Below, in pieces: positions 24,945 to 37,350 of a stretch of 64,000 bases of DNA. The notes beneath the pieces are model-generated. The model was not told the origin of the DNA, searched no databases, and saw only the letters and a program-made list of their open reading frames with translations. How positions within the stretch are numbered: position 1 is the first letter of the stretch; each line of letters starts with the position of its first letter. Position numbers and translations under genes: made by a program. The stretch is from Agelaius tricolor (Eukaryota; Chordata; Aves; Passeriformes; Icteridae), in assembly GCA_023055355.1 (NCBI GenBank), contig JALJCS010000001.1, positions 107,214,881-107,278,880 on the forward strand, read 5' to 3'.

Positions 24945-25600
24945 TCCTGATGATGGTCCTGGTTGACTGAACATGAGCCAGCAGTGTGCCCAGGTGACCA
25001 AGAAGGCCACCGGCATCCTGGCCTGTATCAGGAACAGTGTGGCCAGCAGGATGAGGGAAGTGATTCTTCACTTGGACTCAGCACTGGTGAGGCTGCTCTG
25101 AGTGCTGTGTCCAGCTCTGGCTCTCTCAGTTTAGGATGGATATTGAGCTGCTGGAGTGTGTCCAAAGAAGGGCAACGAGGCTAATGAATGATCTGGAGCA
25201 GAAGTCCTCTGAGGAGAAGCTGAGGGAGGTAGAGGTTATTCAGCCTGGAAAAGAGGAGGCTAGGGGGTGACCTTATCACTCTCTACAACTCCCTGAAAGG
25301 AGGATATTGGTCTCTTCTCCCAGAAAAACAGCAATAGGACAAGAGGACACAGTCTTAAGCTGCTCCAGGGGAGGTTTAATTTGGACATCAGGAAGTTCTT
25401 CACAGAAAGGGTGATTGGGCATTGGAATGGGCTGCCCAAGGAGGTGGTGAAATCACCACCTCTGGAGGTGTTTAAGAAAAGAGTGGATGTGGCATTTAGT
25501 GTCATGGTGTAGCTGACATGGTGTTCGGTCATAGGTTGGTTTCAATGATCTTAAAGGTCTTTTCCAACTAGTTGATTCTGTGGTTCAGTAATTCTGTAAG
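24945..25600 (+). mobile_element. CR1 LINE fragment, end of ORF2 plus 3' UTR
   Basis: The sequence follows the avian CR1 consensus in order: TGAACATGAGCCAGCAGTGT, GCCAAGAAGGCC-type block, GGCATCCTGGCCTGTATCAG, GTGTCCAAAGAAGGGCAACG, GGAGCAGAAGTCCTCTGAGG, ACCTTATCACTCTCTACAAC, CACCTCTGGAGGTGTTTAAG and the 3' end GATCTTAAAGGTCTTTTCCA followed by TTGATTCTGTGGTTC. The left part codes for the end of the reverse-transcriptase ORF in intact copies, but frames are broken here. About 30 bp expected near 25305 are deleted. This is one of the better-preserved CR1 copies in the window, though 5'-truncated as usual. Confidence 0.95.
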
Positions 25601-27555
25601 TGTTGTTGAGTTGGCTTATTAATACGCTCATAATTATAGTAGTTGCTACCACATCCTTTGTATTATGTATCAGATTCTGATTTATCTCTCCTTCTTTCTA
25701 TTTCCTCTGCTTTATTTGAATTATTTAAATGAACATTTTTATTTTCCTGTTTTATTTCATTTCCCATTCATTTGTACTGACTATAATATTTTCCTGAAAT
25801 TTCAAAGTCATAACTAACATTCAGTCACATCTAAAATGGAGCCAATAAAATCTTAGAGGTGCTATTCCCTAACATTTGTAACTATTATAGTACTTATTTA
25901 TTCTCTGTTTCTTATCCTCTATTCCATCTTTTTCTATATTCATCTTTCCGAAGATTTGTCCTTAATTCAGTGCATGGCTGAAGTATAGTACCTTTGTCAT
26001 TTATCCTTTGAAAGATCAAACCTTGCTCTTTCTGTATGTATATTCTAATTAAATTTTCTTCAAAAGATTTAGAGTTACTTCCCTGTCATCCATGTCTAAC
26101 AAGCTCCCCTCTACCCTTTGTTACTTTTTTATTATCTTTAATTTTCTTTCCCTTTTGAAAATTGTTCTGCCAAAAACAATGTCTGTAATAAAATGCTGAT
26201 CAGCACAGTTCAGCTACAGGTAACACTAAATATTGTTTTGCCTGTAAGATACAACCTCATCAATCACTAACTGTCTAGAGTCAATTAAATAGTACATACA
26301 CTAAGATATACAATATTAAAAACTCTGTCATACTTCAAGATTTAGAGCTGCCTACAAAGTGCATAACCACATGCATATTTTTAAATACATGCCATATGAT
26401 ATGGATACTTCAATTTACAAGGAAAAGAATATTTAATTTTCTCTCTAGTAACACTGGGACTGTAGCCTGAGCTCTGATAGCATAACCCTCTGCACTGTTC
26501 TAGTATTAATGAAGATTAGGCTTTTTTGCCTGTTTGATGTTAAATATTCTCTGCTGTCTCTAAGTCTTGACCTCCATGAAAATTTTTGGCTCTCTACCAG
26601 AAAAAGAATTCTTTTTCTATTCTGGGCAATTACATTTTGCTTTATATATAAAAACCAATGGTAGGCAGTTATCATGCATTTGGGAAGCTTAGCTGCATTT
26701 TTGAGGGACAAAGTATCTCATCTCGCTTGTACCACACTGTCTTTGATCCAGTGAGTCCTACTCAAAAAAATGGCATAGATTATTTACTTCCTCCTTTACC
26801 TTCAATTTCCCCTCAGCTTTTCAGTGCCAGGAGGCAGGGAAGATGAGTTTGCAGACTGGCCTTAGACCTTGGGCTGCTTCCTGTCTCCCCACCCTTCCTC
26901 AGTGCTGGCATGTTTCCTTGCAATCAAATGTGGAGCTCTTTGTCTGTGGTCTGGGGTGTCTAATGTTAAAAAGAAACAATATAATTATTCTAGGCTTCAG
27001 AACTGAAGAGCTGATTCTTAATCAAAGCTCCTGATTGCTTTCCTAAATATAGCCATATAGATGTACCCCTTCTAGTTTTATTTTGTAAGGCTGATGAAAA
27101 TGGAGCTGCTTCAGAAGGTGTATAAGACATTAGCAGGCTAATTTTTATGTAACACTCTGGGTTTGCTTAGAGGGACAAGTAGTGCTTTCATTCCTTTCAC
27201 TCTTATTGTTCATATGTTTTAATCTAAATAATTGGATTAAAGTTTCTCAAACATGAGTGTGGAGAGCTGAACATAACTGCCCTAACTGCACAGCTACTAG
27301 ATCTTTTTTCCCCTTTTCCTCCTTTTCTGACCGTTCCATCTACTATATGTAGTTTGAACAGGAAGAGTGTGCTTCACTCCTCTCTGCTTACACATTTTCC
27401 TGGGATGTGAGACATATGGCTTCACAGCGTGGGCATAGCACAGATCTTGTGCCTTCCACATTCCGAATGACTGCTTGTTTTAACATCACCACCTTTGTCT
27501 GATGTGCTGGAGCTCCCAAAATAAGAAAGACATGGACCTAGAGGAATAAGTCAAG
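25601..27555. other. Non-coding, no feature recognised
   Basis: AT-rich to about 26800, then slightly less so. No supported exon, RNA gene or transposon. Confidence 0.5.
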
Positions 27556-27985
27556 AGCAGGGCTGCTAAGTTGTTCACTGGGCTGGAACACCTTTCCTGT
27601 GGAGGCAGGCTGAGAGAGTTCGGCAGTTTAGCCTAGAAAAGAGAAGGCTTTGGGGGAGACCTAAGAGCAGCTTTCCAGTACCTAAAGAGGGCTTAAAAGA
27701 AGGTTGGAGAGGGACTTTTCACAAGGACATGTAGGGATAGGACAAGGGGGAACAACCTTAAGCTGAAAGAGGGCAGGTTTAGATTACATATTAGGAAGAA
27801 ATCCTTTATTTGTGCAGTTGATGAGGCACTGAAACAAGTTGCCCAGAGAGCTGTGGACTCCCCATCCCTGGAGGTATTCAAGGCCAGGTTGGATGAGTCT
27901 CTGAGTTAACATGGTCTTGTGGAAAATGTCCCTGCCCATTTTAAGGTCCCTTCCAACCCAAACCATTCTACAGTTCTATGGTTCA
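27556..27985 (+). mobile_element. CR1 LINE 3' fragment
   Basis: Consensus blocks in sense order: GGGCTGGAACACC, GGCTGAGAGAGTT, GTACCTAAAGAGGGCTTA, GGATAGGACAAGGGG, GAAAGAGGGCAGGTTTAGAT, GTTGCCCAGAGAGCTGTGGA, GGAGGTATTCAAGGCCAGGT and the 3' tip AAGGTCCCTTCCAACCCAAA with CCATTCTACAGTTCTATGGT. Truncated at the left, complete at the 3' end. The small minus-strand frames across it are shadows. Confidence 0.95.
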
Positions 27986-28985
27986 ACAAAAAGAAATTAT
28001 ATTTTTGTAGAAACAATCCTGCCACCATGGGCTGAACCTTTCTTAACTCTTCTCTGTGGATATATATGGACTTTATGCAGGAGCTTGATTTTGGTTCTGT
28101 TTTGGGTTTCTATGAGTTTTTTGAAGTTCAGGTCTGGAAACATGACATCTAGGAATGAGTGAAAAATTTGATTGATAAGATCACTTAAGAAAGCTCAGGT
28201 TCATGACAGAACATGCATTTAGGAAGCATTAATGGACCGTTTTAAGCCAATGGATGTTTCCAGATAATCACCTTGAAGCAATTTTATTTTGGTAAAATGT
28301 TCCAGGCCCATAAGTATGGGAATTGTATGTGATATGTCTGCCAGAAATAAATGTCTAAAGATTATATTTGATTATGTCAGCATTTTCTTTTTCGTAACAG
28401 CATTTGATTTTCTTACATTTACTTTTGCCCAAACCTTGCTTTTTCTGCTCTGCAAAATGACATCTCCTTGATTTATTTTATTATCACATTTTCAAGAGTT
28501 ATCAAGCAGTTCAATGATTACATTAATTTTTCATAACCTCACTTTCACTTTCAAACATATTGCTTGTCAACATAATTACTTTTTATAATAAAATGAAAAT
28601 ATTTACATATACTTTAAGAATAACCTGTATCTCAACTTAATTTACTTTTAAAAAATTAAATCTAATCACAAATTGCATTTCAGAAATTATAGATGTCACA
28701 TTTTTATTTGCTTAAATGACAGAATTTTATGGAAGGATTTGATAGTTAGCACAATTTAAATCAATGCAGGTAATGTGCAAATTGGAAATAAAAAGAACAA
28801 ACAGGTCCAGAATTTTAATTAGCTAAAGTATAAAAGTAAGTAATACCAATTTTTAGACATTCAGTGAAAGAAAAAGACAACTTGGATTTCCTCTAAAATC
28901 CAAGCGGAAAGTGAAGTTTTTGAAGAGAAGAAAGTATAAAAGTTCTTCCATGTGGTAAATTTATCCAGTTAACTTTGTTTGGCAC
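27986..28985. other. Non-coding, no feature recognised
   Basis: AT-rich; no gene, transposon or RNA fold seen. Confidence 0.5.
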
Positions 28986-29110
28986 TGTGGTGGATTGACC
29001 TTTGCTGTCTGCCAGGTGCCCATCAAGGTGCCCTATCCATCTTCTCAGGAGAATGGGAGAGAAAATATGACAGAGAAGCTCATAGGCTGAGATAGACAGG
29101 GAGATCACTC
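28986..29110 (-). mobile_element. ERVL-type LTR terminal fragment (second LTR family)
   Basis: TGTGGTGGATTGACC, then CTGTCTGCCAGGTGCCCATC, GGGAGAGAAAATATGA, GGCTGAGATAGACAGGGAGA and TCACTCATTG match the antisense 3' end of another long ERVL-type LTR family widespread in birds. The plus strand begins with the LTR's terminal TG, which is the antisense edge, so the LTR is on the minus strand. Only about 125 bp remain before the match fades; no internal viral region is attached. Confidence 0.75.
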
Positions 29111-29430
29111 ATTGTGAGAGACTGAAATGTTGTGTTTAGTGGCTTAAATATTGTTAGGAAGGACTTTTGCCCATAATGGTAAAAGTGTACAAAGAAGCTA
29201 TGAGCACCAAAGCCCACCCCTCCCTGAATCTGCTTCCTGAGGGGAAACTTTGGACTGTGAGTTAAGCTGCCTAAGGCAACCCGAGCTAGGATGAAGGTAA
29301 CACTATTGTGCAGTTATCTCAGGTCTAGGGAGGAGTCAACAAGGGTGGGGGAGAAGAATGCATCCACAGAGAAAGCCAAGCCCAGCCTCTGACCTGAAAA
29401 TCAGCCCTGGCTGATTGATTACCATTTAGA
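29111..29430. other. Unassigned, less AT-rich repeat-like stretch
   Basis: A run with CCAAAGCCCACCCCTCCCTG, CTGCCTAAGGCAACCCGAGC and GGAGGAGTCAACAAGGG that ends abruptly near CTGGCTGATTGATTACC. Its position directly beside an LTR fragment and its composition suggest the continuation of a decayed LTR or another old transposon. I cannot assign it. Confidence 0.35.
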
Positions 29431-30072
29431 TACATCCAGATTGATGCCATTTAATTATCCAAAACTGTATTTTGAACTCTGAGTGCAATAGGATCATAAA
29501 ACTCCCTGGAAGAAAGGTAATATACATCATGTTTTTAACTATATCCAGAAATTTATTTTACAAATGATGACAGTAAGTTCTCTTGTCATGGGGCAGAGCT
29601 TCTCAGGCACCAAAGTTTTCTCTAACTGTATGGCAGACCAAGAGAAGGTGCTTGTATGGGAAGAGAATATGGATTATCAAATTTATTCAGAACAGTACTG
29701 TTGATAGCAGGAAATGTAAATTTAAATGGATTTTTTTTTCTTGCTGGCTCACTTTTATTAAATTGGGGAATTCTTGAAGTTGTGAATGTTTCTGTTAAAG
29801 GAAATTTTCAACTATAATTTCAAGCATATGGAAGCAGCAGTGATACAGAAAAAAAAAGAATGATACAAAAACTCTGAAAAACTGACTAGACATGAGGAGT
29901 CTGGGAACATTCAGAAACCAAACAAAAGCTTTATATTTTTTATGGAGTTGAAATATTTTTACTGTTTAAAAACCAGGTAGAAGTTGCAAAAGTTTCAAAC
30001 CCAAACACATAGTACTTTGGCTAATACCCTGGATATAGCAGCTTCTGAAGGTGCAGACAGTTCTAACATGAC
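29431..30072. other. Non-coding, no feature recognised
   Basis: AT-rich sequence; nothing seen. Confidence 0.5.
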
Positions 30073-30258
30073 AGCTTAACTGAAGTGATACTAGACTGGT
30101 AGAAGCTAAGCTACAACCAAACAGACAAGGCAGTAAAAAGAGCTTATGTTTTGTCAATAATAACAGAAGTGTGGCTAGTACAGTAACAACGTGAAGTAGG
30201 CACTTCCAGTCAAGCATGAAAAACAAAATGAAAAAGAGCAGCTTGTCAGAGGGGTAGA
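30073..30258 (-). repeat. Unclassified repeat, inverted copy A
   Basis: The reverse complement of this segment aligns to 31285-31476. Shared words include CATGCTTGACTGGAA (exact, 15 bp), CCCTCTGA with AAGCTG, CTTCTGTTAYTATTG and TCTAGTATCA. The first 50 bp of the alignment are close to 90 percent identical by eye, later parts less. The frames over both copies encode similar hydrophobic peptides (PSDKLLFFILFFMLDWK here, PSEKLFFFILLYMLDWK in copy B), which is a consequence of the DNA homology and does not show that a protein is made. I do not recognise the family. Confidence 0.8.
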
Positions 30259-31284
30259 AAAAGGAGAAGAGCAAAACAAGACAAATAGATGAACAGAGGC
30301 AAATATGTTTCACTTCACATGTTTGTTTCCTTGCACACTGAGATTTGCTTTAGCATTGTCTGAGTGCCTAATTAGCTAGATCTGTAAGCATGTGGTGCTT
30401 TGAAATTCATGAGTTACTGCAAGATATGCTGCTGCATTAAGAATGTTTTTTTTTTTTTGCTTTTGTTCATGGAGCGTTGGGAGGATTAATATAAATATAG
30501 GGAGGGCATCCCCATTAAATATAGCAAGGAAGTAATTGACCAAGTTTTTCAATTAGACACTGAAAGATACAGAATGTATCTCTTGTATTTTTTACAAGCT
30601 CATAAACATCAATAGTATCTCTAGAGATCTCACCAAATTTGAAGTCTGGCTCTAAAACTGCAGACATTATGTATATGTTTGGGGATTAGTGGAAAAACAA
30701 ATGCAAAATTTGTGTTAATAACATCTGCATTTTCCTAAAAAAACCCATTTTAAACAGAGGCCTTTTGGACTTCAGTTTTGCTCTGCAAATATATAAACAT
30801 GGAAAAGGAGATTTGAATAGTTTGAGGAGAAGTTGAATTGAATACTTTGAGGAGAACCATATTTACGAAGTAGACAAAAATTTTGAGAAAAGAACTGACA
30901 ATGAAAATTACAGTCTTTTTGAAATTAATCCATACTTCATGTCAAAATTTAACCTGTAATTTATCTTGAGTCTTGAGCTCTAATGATTGCAAGAGGCTAT
31001 AATCTCTTTGGGAACCTGTGTGATATTCATTCAAAGGTTTCTGTCTCATCTGAGATTGACAAGAAATTTATTCTCATCCAAAAATTTCTTGAAGATTTCT
31101 GACAGTACATTGGTGTTACTTTCATATTGACCAGTGCCTTCTGTTCTGGATCATTGCCCACTTGGATATATGTTAATCATCTCACTGAAGTTTCTGTAAA
31201 CAGAGTTCATGATGTTAAAATATGAAACTAAGAAAGAACTTGATCGTTTTGAAATTGGTGGTTAAATCTAAATATACAGAAATC
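30259..31284. other. Spacer between two inverted repeat copies
   Basis: About 1 kb of AT-rich sequence with no recognised gene. It could be the interior of a single element with inverted arms or unrelated sequence between two insertions; nothing in it resembles a transposase or polymerase. Confidence 0.4.
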
Positions 31285-31476
31285 GAGTTCCTGCCCTCTG
31301 AAAAGCTGTTCTTTTTTATTTTGCTTTACATGCTTGACTGGAAAAGCCTCTTTACATTGCAAGCATACTATTCCTGCTTCTGTTACTATTGGGAGGAAAA
31401 ATGGACTCTAAAAAGATGACTTGCCTGTTTGATCACAGCTTAAGTTTTACCATTCTAGTATCATTACAAATAAGCT
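31285..31476 (+). repeat. Unclassified repeat, inverted copy B
   Basis: Homologous, in opposite orientation, to 30073-30258, with the same order of blocks over about 190 bp and several small indels. Similarity appears to stop at about AAGCT on the right and near CTGCCCTCTG on the left. The divergence suggests an old pair. Possible identities are an old LTR, a SINE-like element or a local inverted duplication. Confidence 0.8.
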
Positions 31477-32903
31477 ACTTTTGCTTGACGGAGCCAAAGG
31501 AAATGTAATTTGCATCATAGCTACTTCTGACTATGATTTGGCTTCTGACTTTCTTCTGTGTATTCTTCTGTTATCTGATTGCTAAATCAACCTAGTTCTT
31601 GTAGCAACAAATACAGCAACCCAAAATTCACTTATTTCTTATTCTTCATTCTCCAGCTGCTCAGTATAAATACTACTTCAAGACAGGATTCCTCTGAAAT
31701 GAACTTCAGTGCAATGTGCACACTTTCAAACTGATATATAGAGGCTATTAACAGAAACTTGAATTTCTTTGTGCTATGCCGTGCCACCACTTATTTACTT
31801 TCCTCACATTTTTCAAAGAAATATGTTATAGAATGGTTTTACTAGAAAGGTGGATTCGTTTGCAAAGACTGTAAAGAAAAAAAATATTCCTCAGAAGCAG
31901 ACACAAAGGCTTGCTTTTATCTTACTCTGGGAATCCAATGGTTAAGCATATGAAGCTTTAGAACCATTAATTATACATATTTGTGTGGACGAAGCAAATT
32001 AATGCTGTTCTTACATCTTGCTGGAGGTTAGATATGAAACTCAGTGAAAGTCTTGGTAAGAACAGTGGGAATATAGTGACAAAAGCTGTGTCTGTCATGC
32101 TATGGGAATTCTGGGAGCTCCTCTTTCAGGCTGCTCACAGGAAGGGACAAAAGGTGATTCGTGCTAGTAAATATCACACTCTTCTACACCTAAATATTGT
32201 GACTTTTTCATAAATCCAGATTTTTTGAGGCATTTAATCATAATACACTGATTCAATTAAAACTAAAAGACAATCCAGGCTTGAACACAAAGTGTAAAAA
32301 TTAAAACAAAAAAAAATTCCATAACTAAAAAAAGCAACCAAACCAACCAACCAAACAATACCACCCCCTCCCATCCCCAAAACCCAAATTAAAACCCTGT
32401 AACTAAATCAAAGAAAAACCAACAAAAAGAGTGGAGCAAAATTAGCAAGCTATGCAATGCACTTGCACTCTGGAGGTACATTACCATGCCTTCCCCATAA
32501 TTAATTAATGATATTTAATTATTTGCAAGGATTCCTTTATTTTCTCTCTTCCCAGCAGAATGCTAGTGGGAATATGCAGAAAATTTCAACATGAGTGACT
32601 TACTGCATAAAAACCACTTCTGTTCTTTTTTTTTACTTGTAGTTCTTAGTGTTATTTGTAGCCAAATGCTTTTAAAGGAAGTAAAATCACAGGTTCTCCC
32701 ATTCCCCCATGAGAAAATCATAGCTGCCAGTGACCTTGTGGATCATGGTACATCTATATCATAAGGAAATAGAATCTATAACAGGAAGGAGGTTTCTTTT
32801 GCATAAGGTCTTATTCAATCTTGGTGCAAACAACTGTGTAGTCAGTGCTCAACTTGAGCATAGTCTCTTTTGCTTTGTGCTCAACTGCACTCTCATATCA
32901 ATT
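31477..32903. other. Non-coding; short (AACC)n at 32335-32357
   Basis: AT-rich sequence. A short run of AACC units occurs at 32335-32357 within an A-rich stretch. The 76-codon frame at 31983-32213 has no support. Confidence 0.5.
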
Positions 32904-33905
32904 ACCACAAAATCACAGAAGGGGAAGGGACCCCAGTGCATTGTCTGGTCCAACATCACTTCTCAAGCAGGGTCATCCTGGAGCACTCTGCATGGAACTG
33001 TGTCCGTATGGTTCTTGAATATTTCCCGTGAGGGAGAGTCCACAACCTCTTTGGTCAATTTGTTCCAGTGCTTGGTCACTTGCAGAGTAAGGAAGCTCCT
33101 GCTCATGCTGACATCCCATGCATTAGTTTCTGCCTTTGCCTCTTTTCCTATTGCTTGGAACACACACTATTGCCTGGCTCCATCCTCTTGACACCCTCCC
33201 TTGAGACTCCTATAGATGTTGATAGGTCCCCTCTCAGTCATCTCTTCTGAACTGGCCTAGCTGTCTCAGCTCTTCCTTGTAACAGAGATAATTCAGTCCT
33301 TTAATCATCTTTGTTACCCTCTACTTGACCTGCTTCAGGAGCTCCAAGTCTCTTTCTTCCTGAGGAGCCCAGAACTGGACACAGCACTCCAGATGTGGCC
33401 TCACTAAGAGCTGAGCAGAGGGGCAGCATCACCTCCTTCGATTTGCTGGCAATGGTTTTCCTAAAGTGCCCCAGGACACCATTGGCCTTCTTGGCTGCTG
33501 GCTCATGGACATCTTGAGTCCATGGTCCATGAGGACCTCCAGGTCCTTCTCCACAGAGCTGCTTTCCAACAGGTCAGTCTCCAGCCTGTAGCAATGCATG
33601 GAGTTATTCCTCCCCAGGAGCAGGACCTTGCATATCCCTTTGTTGAATTTCAGACAGTTCCTCTCCTCTTTTTTCCAACCTGTCAAGGTCCTTCTGAAGG
33701 GCACAGCACCCTTCACAGCACCCTGGGGGATTGGCCATTCCTTCCAGTTCTGTGTCATCAATGAATGTGCTGAGGAGGCATCTGCCCCTTTCTCCAAGTC
33801 ATGAAGGCTTGGGCCCAATATTTAACCTTGGGGGACACCACTAGTGTCAGACCTCCAGCTAAACTGTGGAGGTCTGTGGCACTTTTGATACTGTGTGAAG
33901 TACTA
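32904..33905 (-). mobile_element. CR1 LINE, about 1 kb, end of ORF2 plus 3' UTR
   Basis: The longest CR1 here, read antisense on the plus strand: tail-side AAAATCACAGAAGGGGAAGG, then GTCCAACATCACTTCTCAAG, AATATTTCCCGTGAGGGAGA, CTGGCTCCATCCTCTTGACA, GAGCCCAGAACTGGACACAG, CACTCCAGATGTGGCCTCAC, ACACCATTGGCCTTCTTGGC, GCTGCTTTCCAACAGGTCAG, TCCCCAGGAGCAGGACCTTG and CTTGGGGGACACCACTAGTG, all in consensus order. The right half corresponds to reverse-transcriptase coding sequence in intact elements, but the frame is broken by indels and stops; the 129-codon minus frame at 33429-33818 (…DHGLKMSMSQQPRRPM…) is a remnant. Truncated 5', so not autonomous. Confidence 0.95.
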
Positions 33906-36762
33906 TTAAGTGCATAAGTAGTCCTGAAAACATGGCAAAACATACTCAGGTGTCGATAAACATTTGATACCTTTTCTCCAACCAGTGCACTTGCAGAGCA
34001 TCTTGTCAGGAGTATTAAGACTTACTCCCCTCTAGTGAGAAAAGGCAGTAAGTGCACTTTTTAGTGCAGCTTTTACATGGTCATGATCTCTTCTGAATTC
34101 TTTTTAAGGCTTTCTCTTGCTCAGTTGCTTCGCTTATCTGGAACTTTCCTGAACTTTCTTTCACTGCTGTAGGTGGTATTACTAATTATCTTATTTTAGA
34201 CTCTATCTCAGCTTTGAAAATTAATATATTTCATGTGTGAACTATTTTGTGACTAATGGTTCACACCATTATTTCTTGTGAACATATGTTGTTTGTTTGT
34301 TGTATGGTGTGGACAGAATATTGAGTAGTTATTTCTTCCTTACTGACAAAAATTAATGTGTTTTTTAGGCCTTTTTTCCATGAAGGCAGTGTTTCTATCC
34401 AGTTGTTCAAGAGTGAACTTTCAACACAGATACAATGATGAATAGAGGGATTAAAATATTTTGTAGACTTAAAAAAATATACCATAATATCCCAGTTTAA
34501 AATAAAGTCTACGTCTGTATCAATTACTGGAAAATTTTTAAACAAATATAGTATTTCAGAAGTAAGGCCTTCTGATTCTAGAATTTATAGCTGAGAAGTT
34601 TAGTGCTTTTACAATAAACACTAAAAGGGTTATAACATGATCTGTAAACTTGTGGACGTATTTGCATCTGGGTTTTGGTTCAATAACAAATCAAAGTGTT
34701 TTAAAGCAAATCGCTATGCTTAGTGAAGATTGGATGGTTTCCAGAATTGCCTCAAAGATTGCAAAGAAGATATCTTGCAGAGGAAACTGTACCAGGATGT
34801 CTGCTTCAGATGGACAAATGTAGTTCTACCCCATTGAGACATGTTTGGTCCTTCAGACAGCTTCAAATCAGTTACATGGGGAGGACTGTTTATCCTTGGG
34901 GACAGGATATATCTTGTCTGAGGTAAAACATGGAAACAATGTAAAATGTAGATATAAAAATGTAGATATAGGGCTTTCAGCACTAACCAAGCTATTGATC
35001 CTACTGCCTTGAATGACTTGGTGGTACACTGTGCTATGGTACAGCACAGCCCTTCAGAGCAAATACTGCTTGTTCCTGAGTGCCAGGACTTGGAACAGCT
35101 CAGGATTTAAAACAAGCAGCTGACAACTTTGTAATGAAATATGATAATGGCAGCATTTGAATAAAGAAAAATTCTGAGATCATCCATTTTGTGGATAGCA
35201 AATTGGAGGTTATTTGTACAACCTCTTGGCTGATGAGGTGAGGGACTAATTATAATGATTATGCAATCAAGAATAAATTCAACCCTCTCCCATATGCTGT
35301 GCAAGTAAGCAAGAGGAAAAAAAAAAGAGTGAGGAACTAATGAAGAAGATAAATGTAAGTATTCTGGTGGTGCTAGACACTTTTGGAGACATGGAAGCGT
35401 GTGGATGTTGTCTTCCTTATGTTCATTCTATTTTATCACAATTCTAGAATGTATGCTACCAAGTTACCCGCTCCATGGCAAAAGGGATAACTATAAATGT
35501 CTAAACATTCACACTTTCAAAGCAAGCAGGTTCTGAAGTCCTCGTCCATTTCTAGTTAGACAGCTCCCTGACTTAAATAGTCTTGAATACAAGGACAGGG
35601 ATCTGGTCCCAAAGATTACTTTGTATTTTAAAGCTTGAACAAAATTCTGAGTCAAGCCCTAACATGCTTCTCAGATTATTTGTATCAGAAGTGTAAAGCA
35701 GCCTGGATAACCTTGCTGTTTGATCACTGAAATTTGACAACCCCTTTATAATCAGCTCAAGGAGGATATGCTACAGCCTTGCTGACAATGCAGCTCCAAT
35801 GCAAATTATGAATTAGCATAGAGTAGGTTAACAAAAATAATTCACTAATTGTCATTATAAGAAAAGCAGAAGGCATCAAATTAAATCATAACCCAACAAA
35901 TTGAAATGTCACTGAAATGAAGAGATCATTACCTTAGGCAAGTCAGACATTTAAGAGAACAAATATGTCCTCAAAAGCACATTAAAAATTTCCCTTAAGA
36001 ACTGATAAATAATTCTGAAAAGATAATCAGTCATCTTTCTGCATTATTTCTATTTGAAATCAAAGCACAAACTTCGTAATGTTTTTTTTAGGTTGAATAC
36101 ATTTTGCTAGGTGATGGCCAGAATCCATAGCTGTAGTTTGATCACAGATTTTCTGTCATCAGAGAGATAGAGTTTACCCAGTAGACTTGAGATTATAGAT
36201 TCACTTATTTATTTACTACGAAATGAAAGAATTGTCTCTAACTTCCCATTTTTACCAAATGAACAAACACAAACAATTAATAATAAGACTAATACATACA
36301 ATACATACTAATACATATTATAATGCTAATACATACAAGTGTAGCTGAATAGGTAGTTTAACTGCTTTTTTGTCTCCAGGCAGAAATCCAACATCTTCAC
36401 GGTAATTCAGTTCAGACTGATAGACAGTATCTCTTTAAACATACTTAACCTTGCCCTTACTAATACAGCCTGCAAGCCTAATGTTGGCTTGTCCTTTGAA
36501 ATACAGCATCATGCATTTGTAACAAGAACTTATTTTTCTACCAGAAGTAGCAGAAGGAAGACCACAGTGCCAAGAAGCAGAAAATAGGACGTAAACATTC
36601 ATGTATACCATCAGATTTTTTTTCTGATAAAAATGGAAAATCTTCAGGAGAGATCCTTATTTGGACTTTCAGTTTTGCAACTGATGAAAAGCACCCCACT
36701 TACTTATCTGTTAGATATCTCTTGAATAGGATGCAGAAATACTGTTTTATTGTCATATGATC
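33906..36762. other. Non-coding; short TAATACATA repeat near 36285-36340
   Basis: AT-rich. Imperfect copies of TAATACATA/C cluster at about 36285-36340. No exon, RNA gene or transposon is recognised in the rest. Confidence 0.5.
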
Positions 36763-37350
36763 AAAAGAAACATGGCCAGCAGGTTGAGGGGAGTGATTCT
36801 GTCCCTCTGCTTTGGTGACACCTCACCTGAGTGCTGCATCCAGCCCTAGGGTCCTCAGCACAGGAAGGACATGGACCAGTTGGAGCAATTCCAGACAGGG
36901 GCCATCAAAATGATCAGAGGGATGGAACACCTCTCCTACGAAGAGAAGATGGAAGAATTGGGGGTGTTCAGCCTGGAGAAAAGAAAGCTTCATTGAGACT
37001 TAATTGCAGCCTTCCAGCACCTGAAGAGCACCTGCAAGAAAGGAAGAGAGAGACTATTTACAAGTGCATGAAGTGACAGGACATGGGGAAATCATTTCAA
37101 ACTGAAAGAGAGTAGGTTCAGATTAGATATGAGGAAGAAATTCTTAATTGTGAGGATGGTGACACACTGGAACTGATTTTCCAGAGAAGCTGTGGATGTC
37201 CCATTCCTTGAATTGTTCAAAATCAAGCTGGATGAATCTTTGAGCTGTCTGGTATAGGTAGAGGGGTCTTTGCCCATTGCAGAAAGGTTGGAACTACATC
37301 ATCTTTAAGGTCCCTTCCAACCCAGGCCATTCTATGATGATTTGATTGAA
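36763..37350 (+). mobile_element. CR1 LINE 3' fragment
   Basis: Sense-order blocks: AAACATGGCCAGCAGG, GATTCTGTCCCTCTGC, GACACCTCACCTGAGTGCTG, GGGATGGAACACCTCTCCTA, GTTCAGCCTGGAGAA, AGGTTCAGATTAGATATGAG, CCAGAGAAGCTGTGGATG and the 3' tip AAGGTCCCTTCCAACCCAGG with CCATTCTATGATGATT. Coding remnants are frameshifted (the 81-codon frame at 36831-37076 is not a functional gene). Divergence from consensus is moderate to high. Confidence 0.95.

Noticed and set aside
29966..30313. 115-codon hydrophobic minus frame that looks like a membrane protein
   Set aside because: Its hydrophobic part lies inside the unclassified repeat copy A and recurs in copy B; the T-rich strand explains the Leu/Phe content.
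32730..33191. 153-codon plus-strand open frame, the longest in the window
   Set aside because: Most of it is antisense CR1 3' sequence; no independent coding signal.
33429..33818. 129-codon minus-strand frame
   Set aside because: It is decayed CR1 reverse-transcriptase-end sequence within the 32904-33905 copy, not a host gene.
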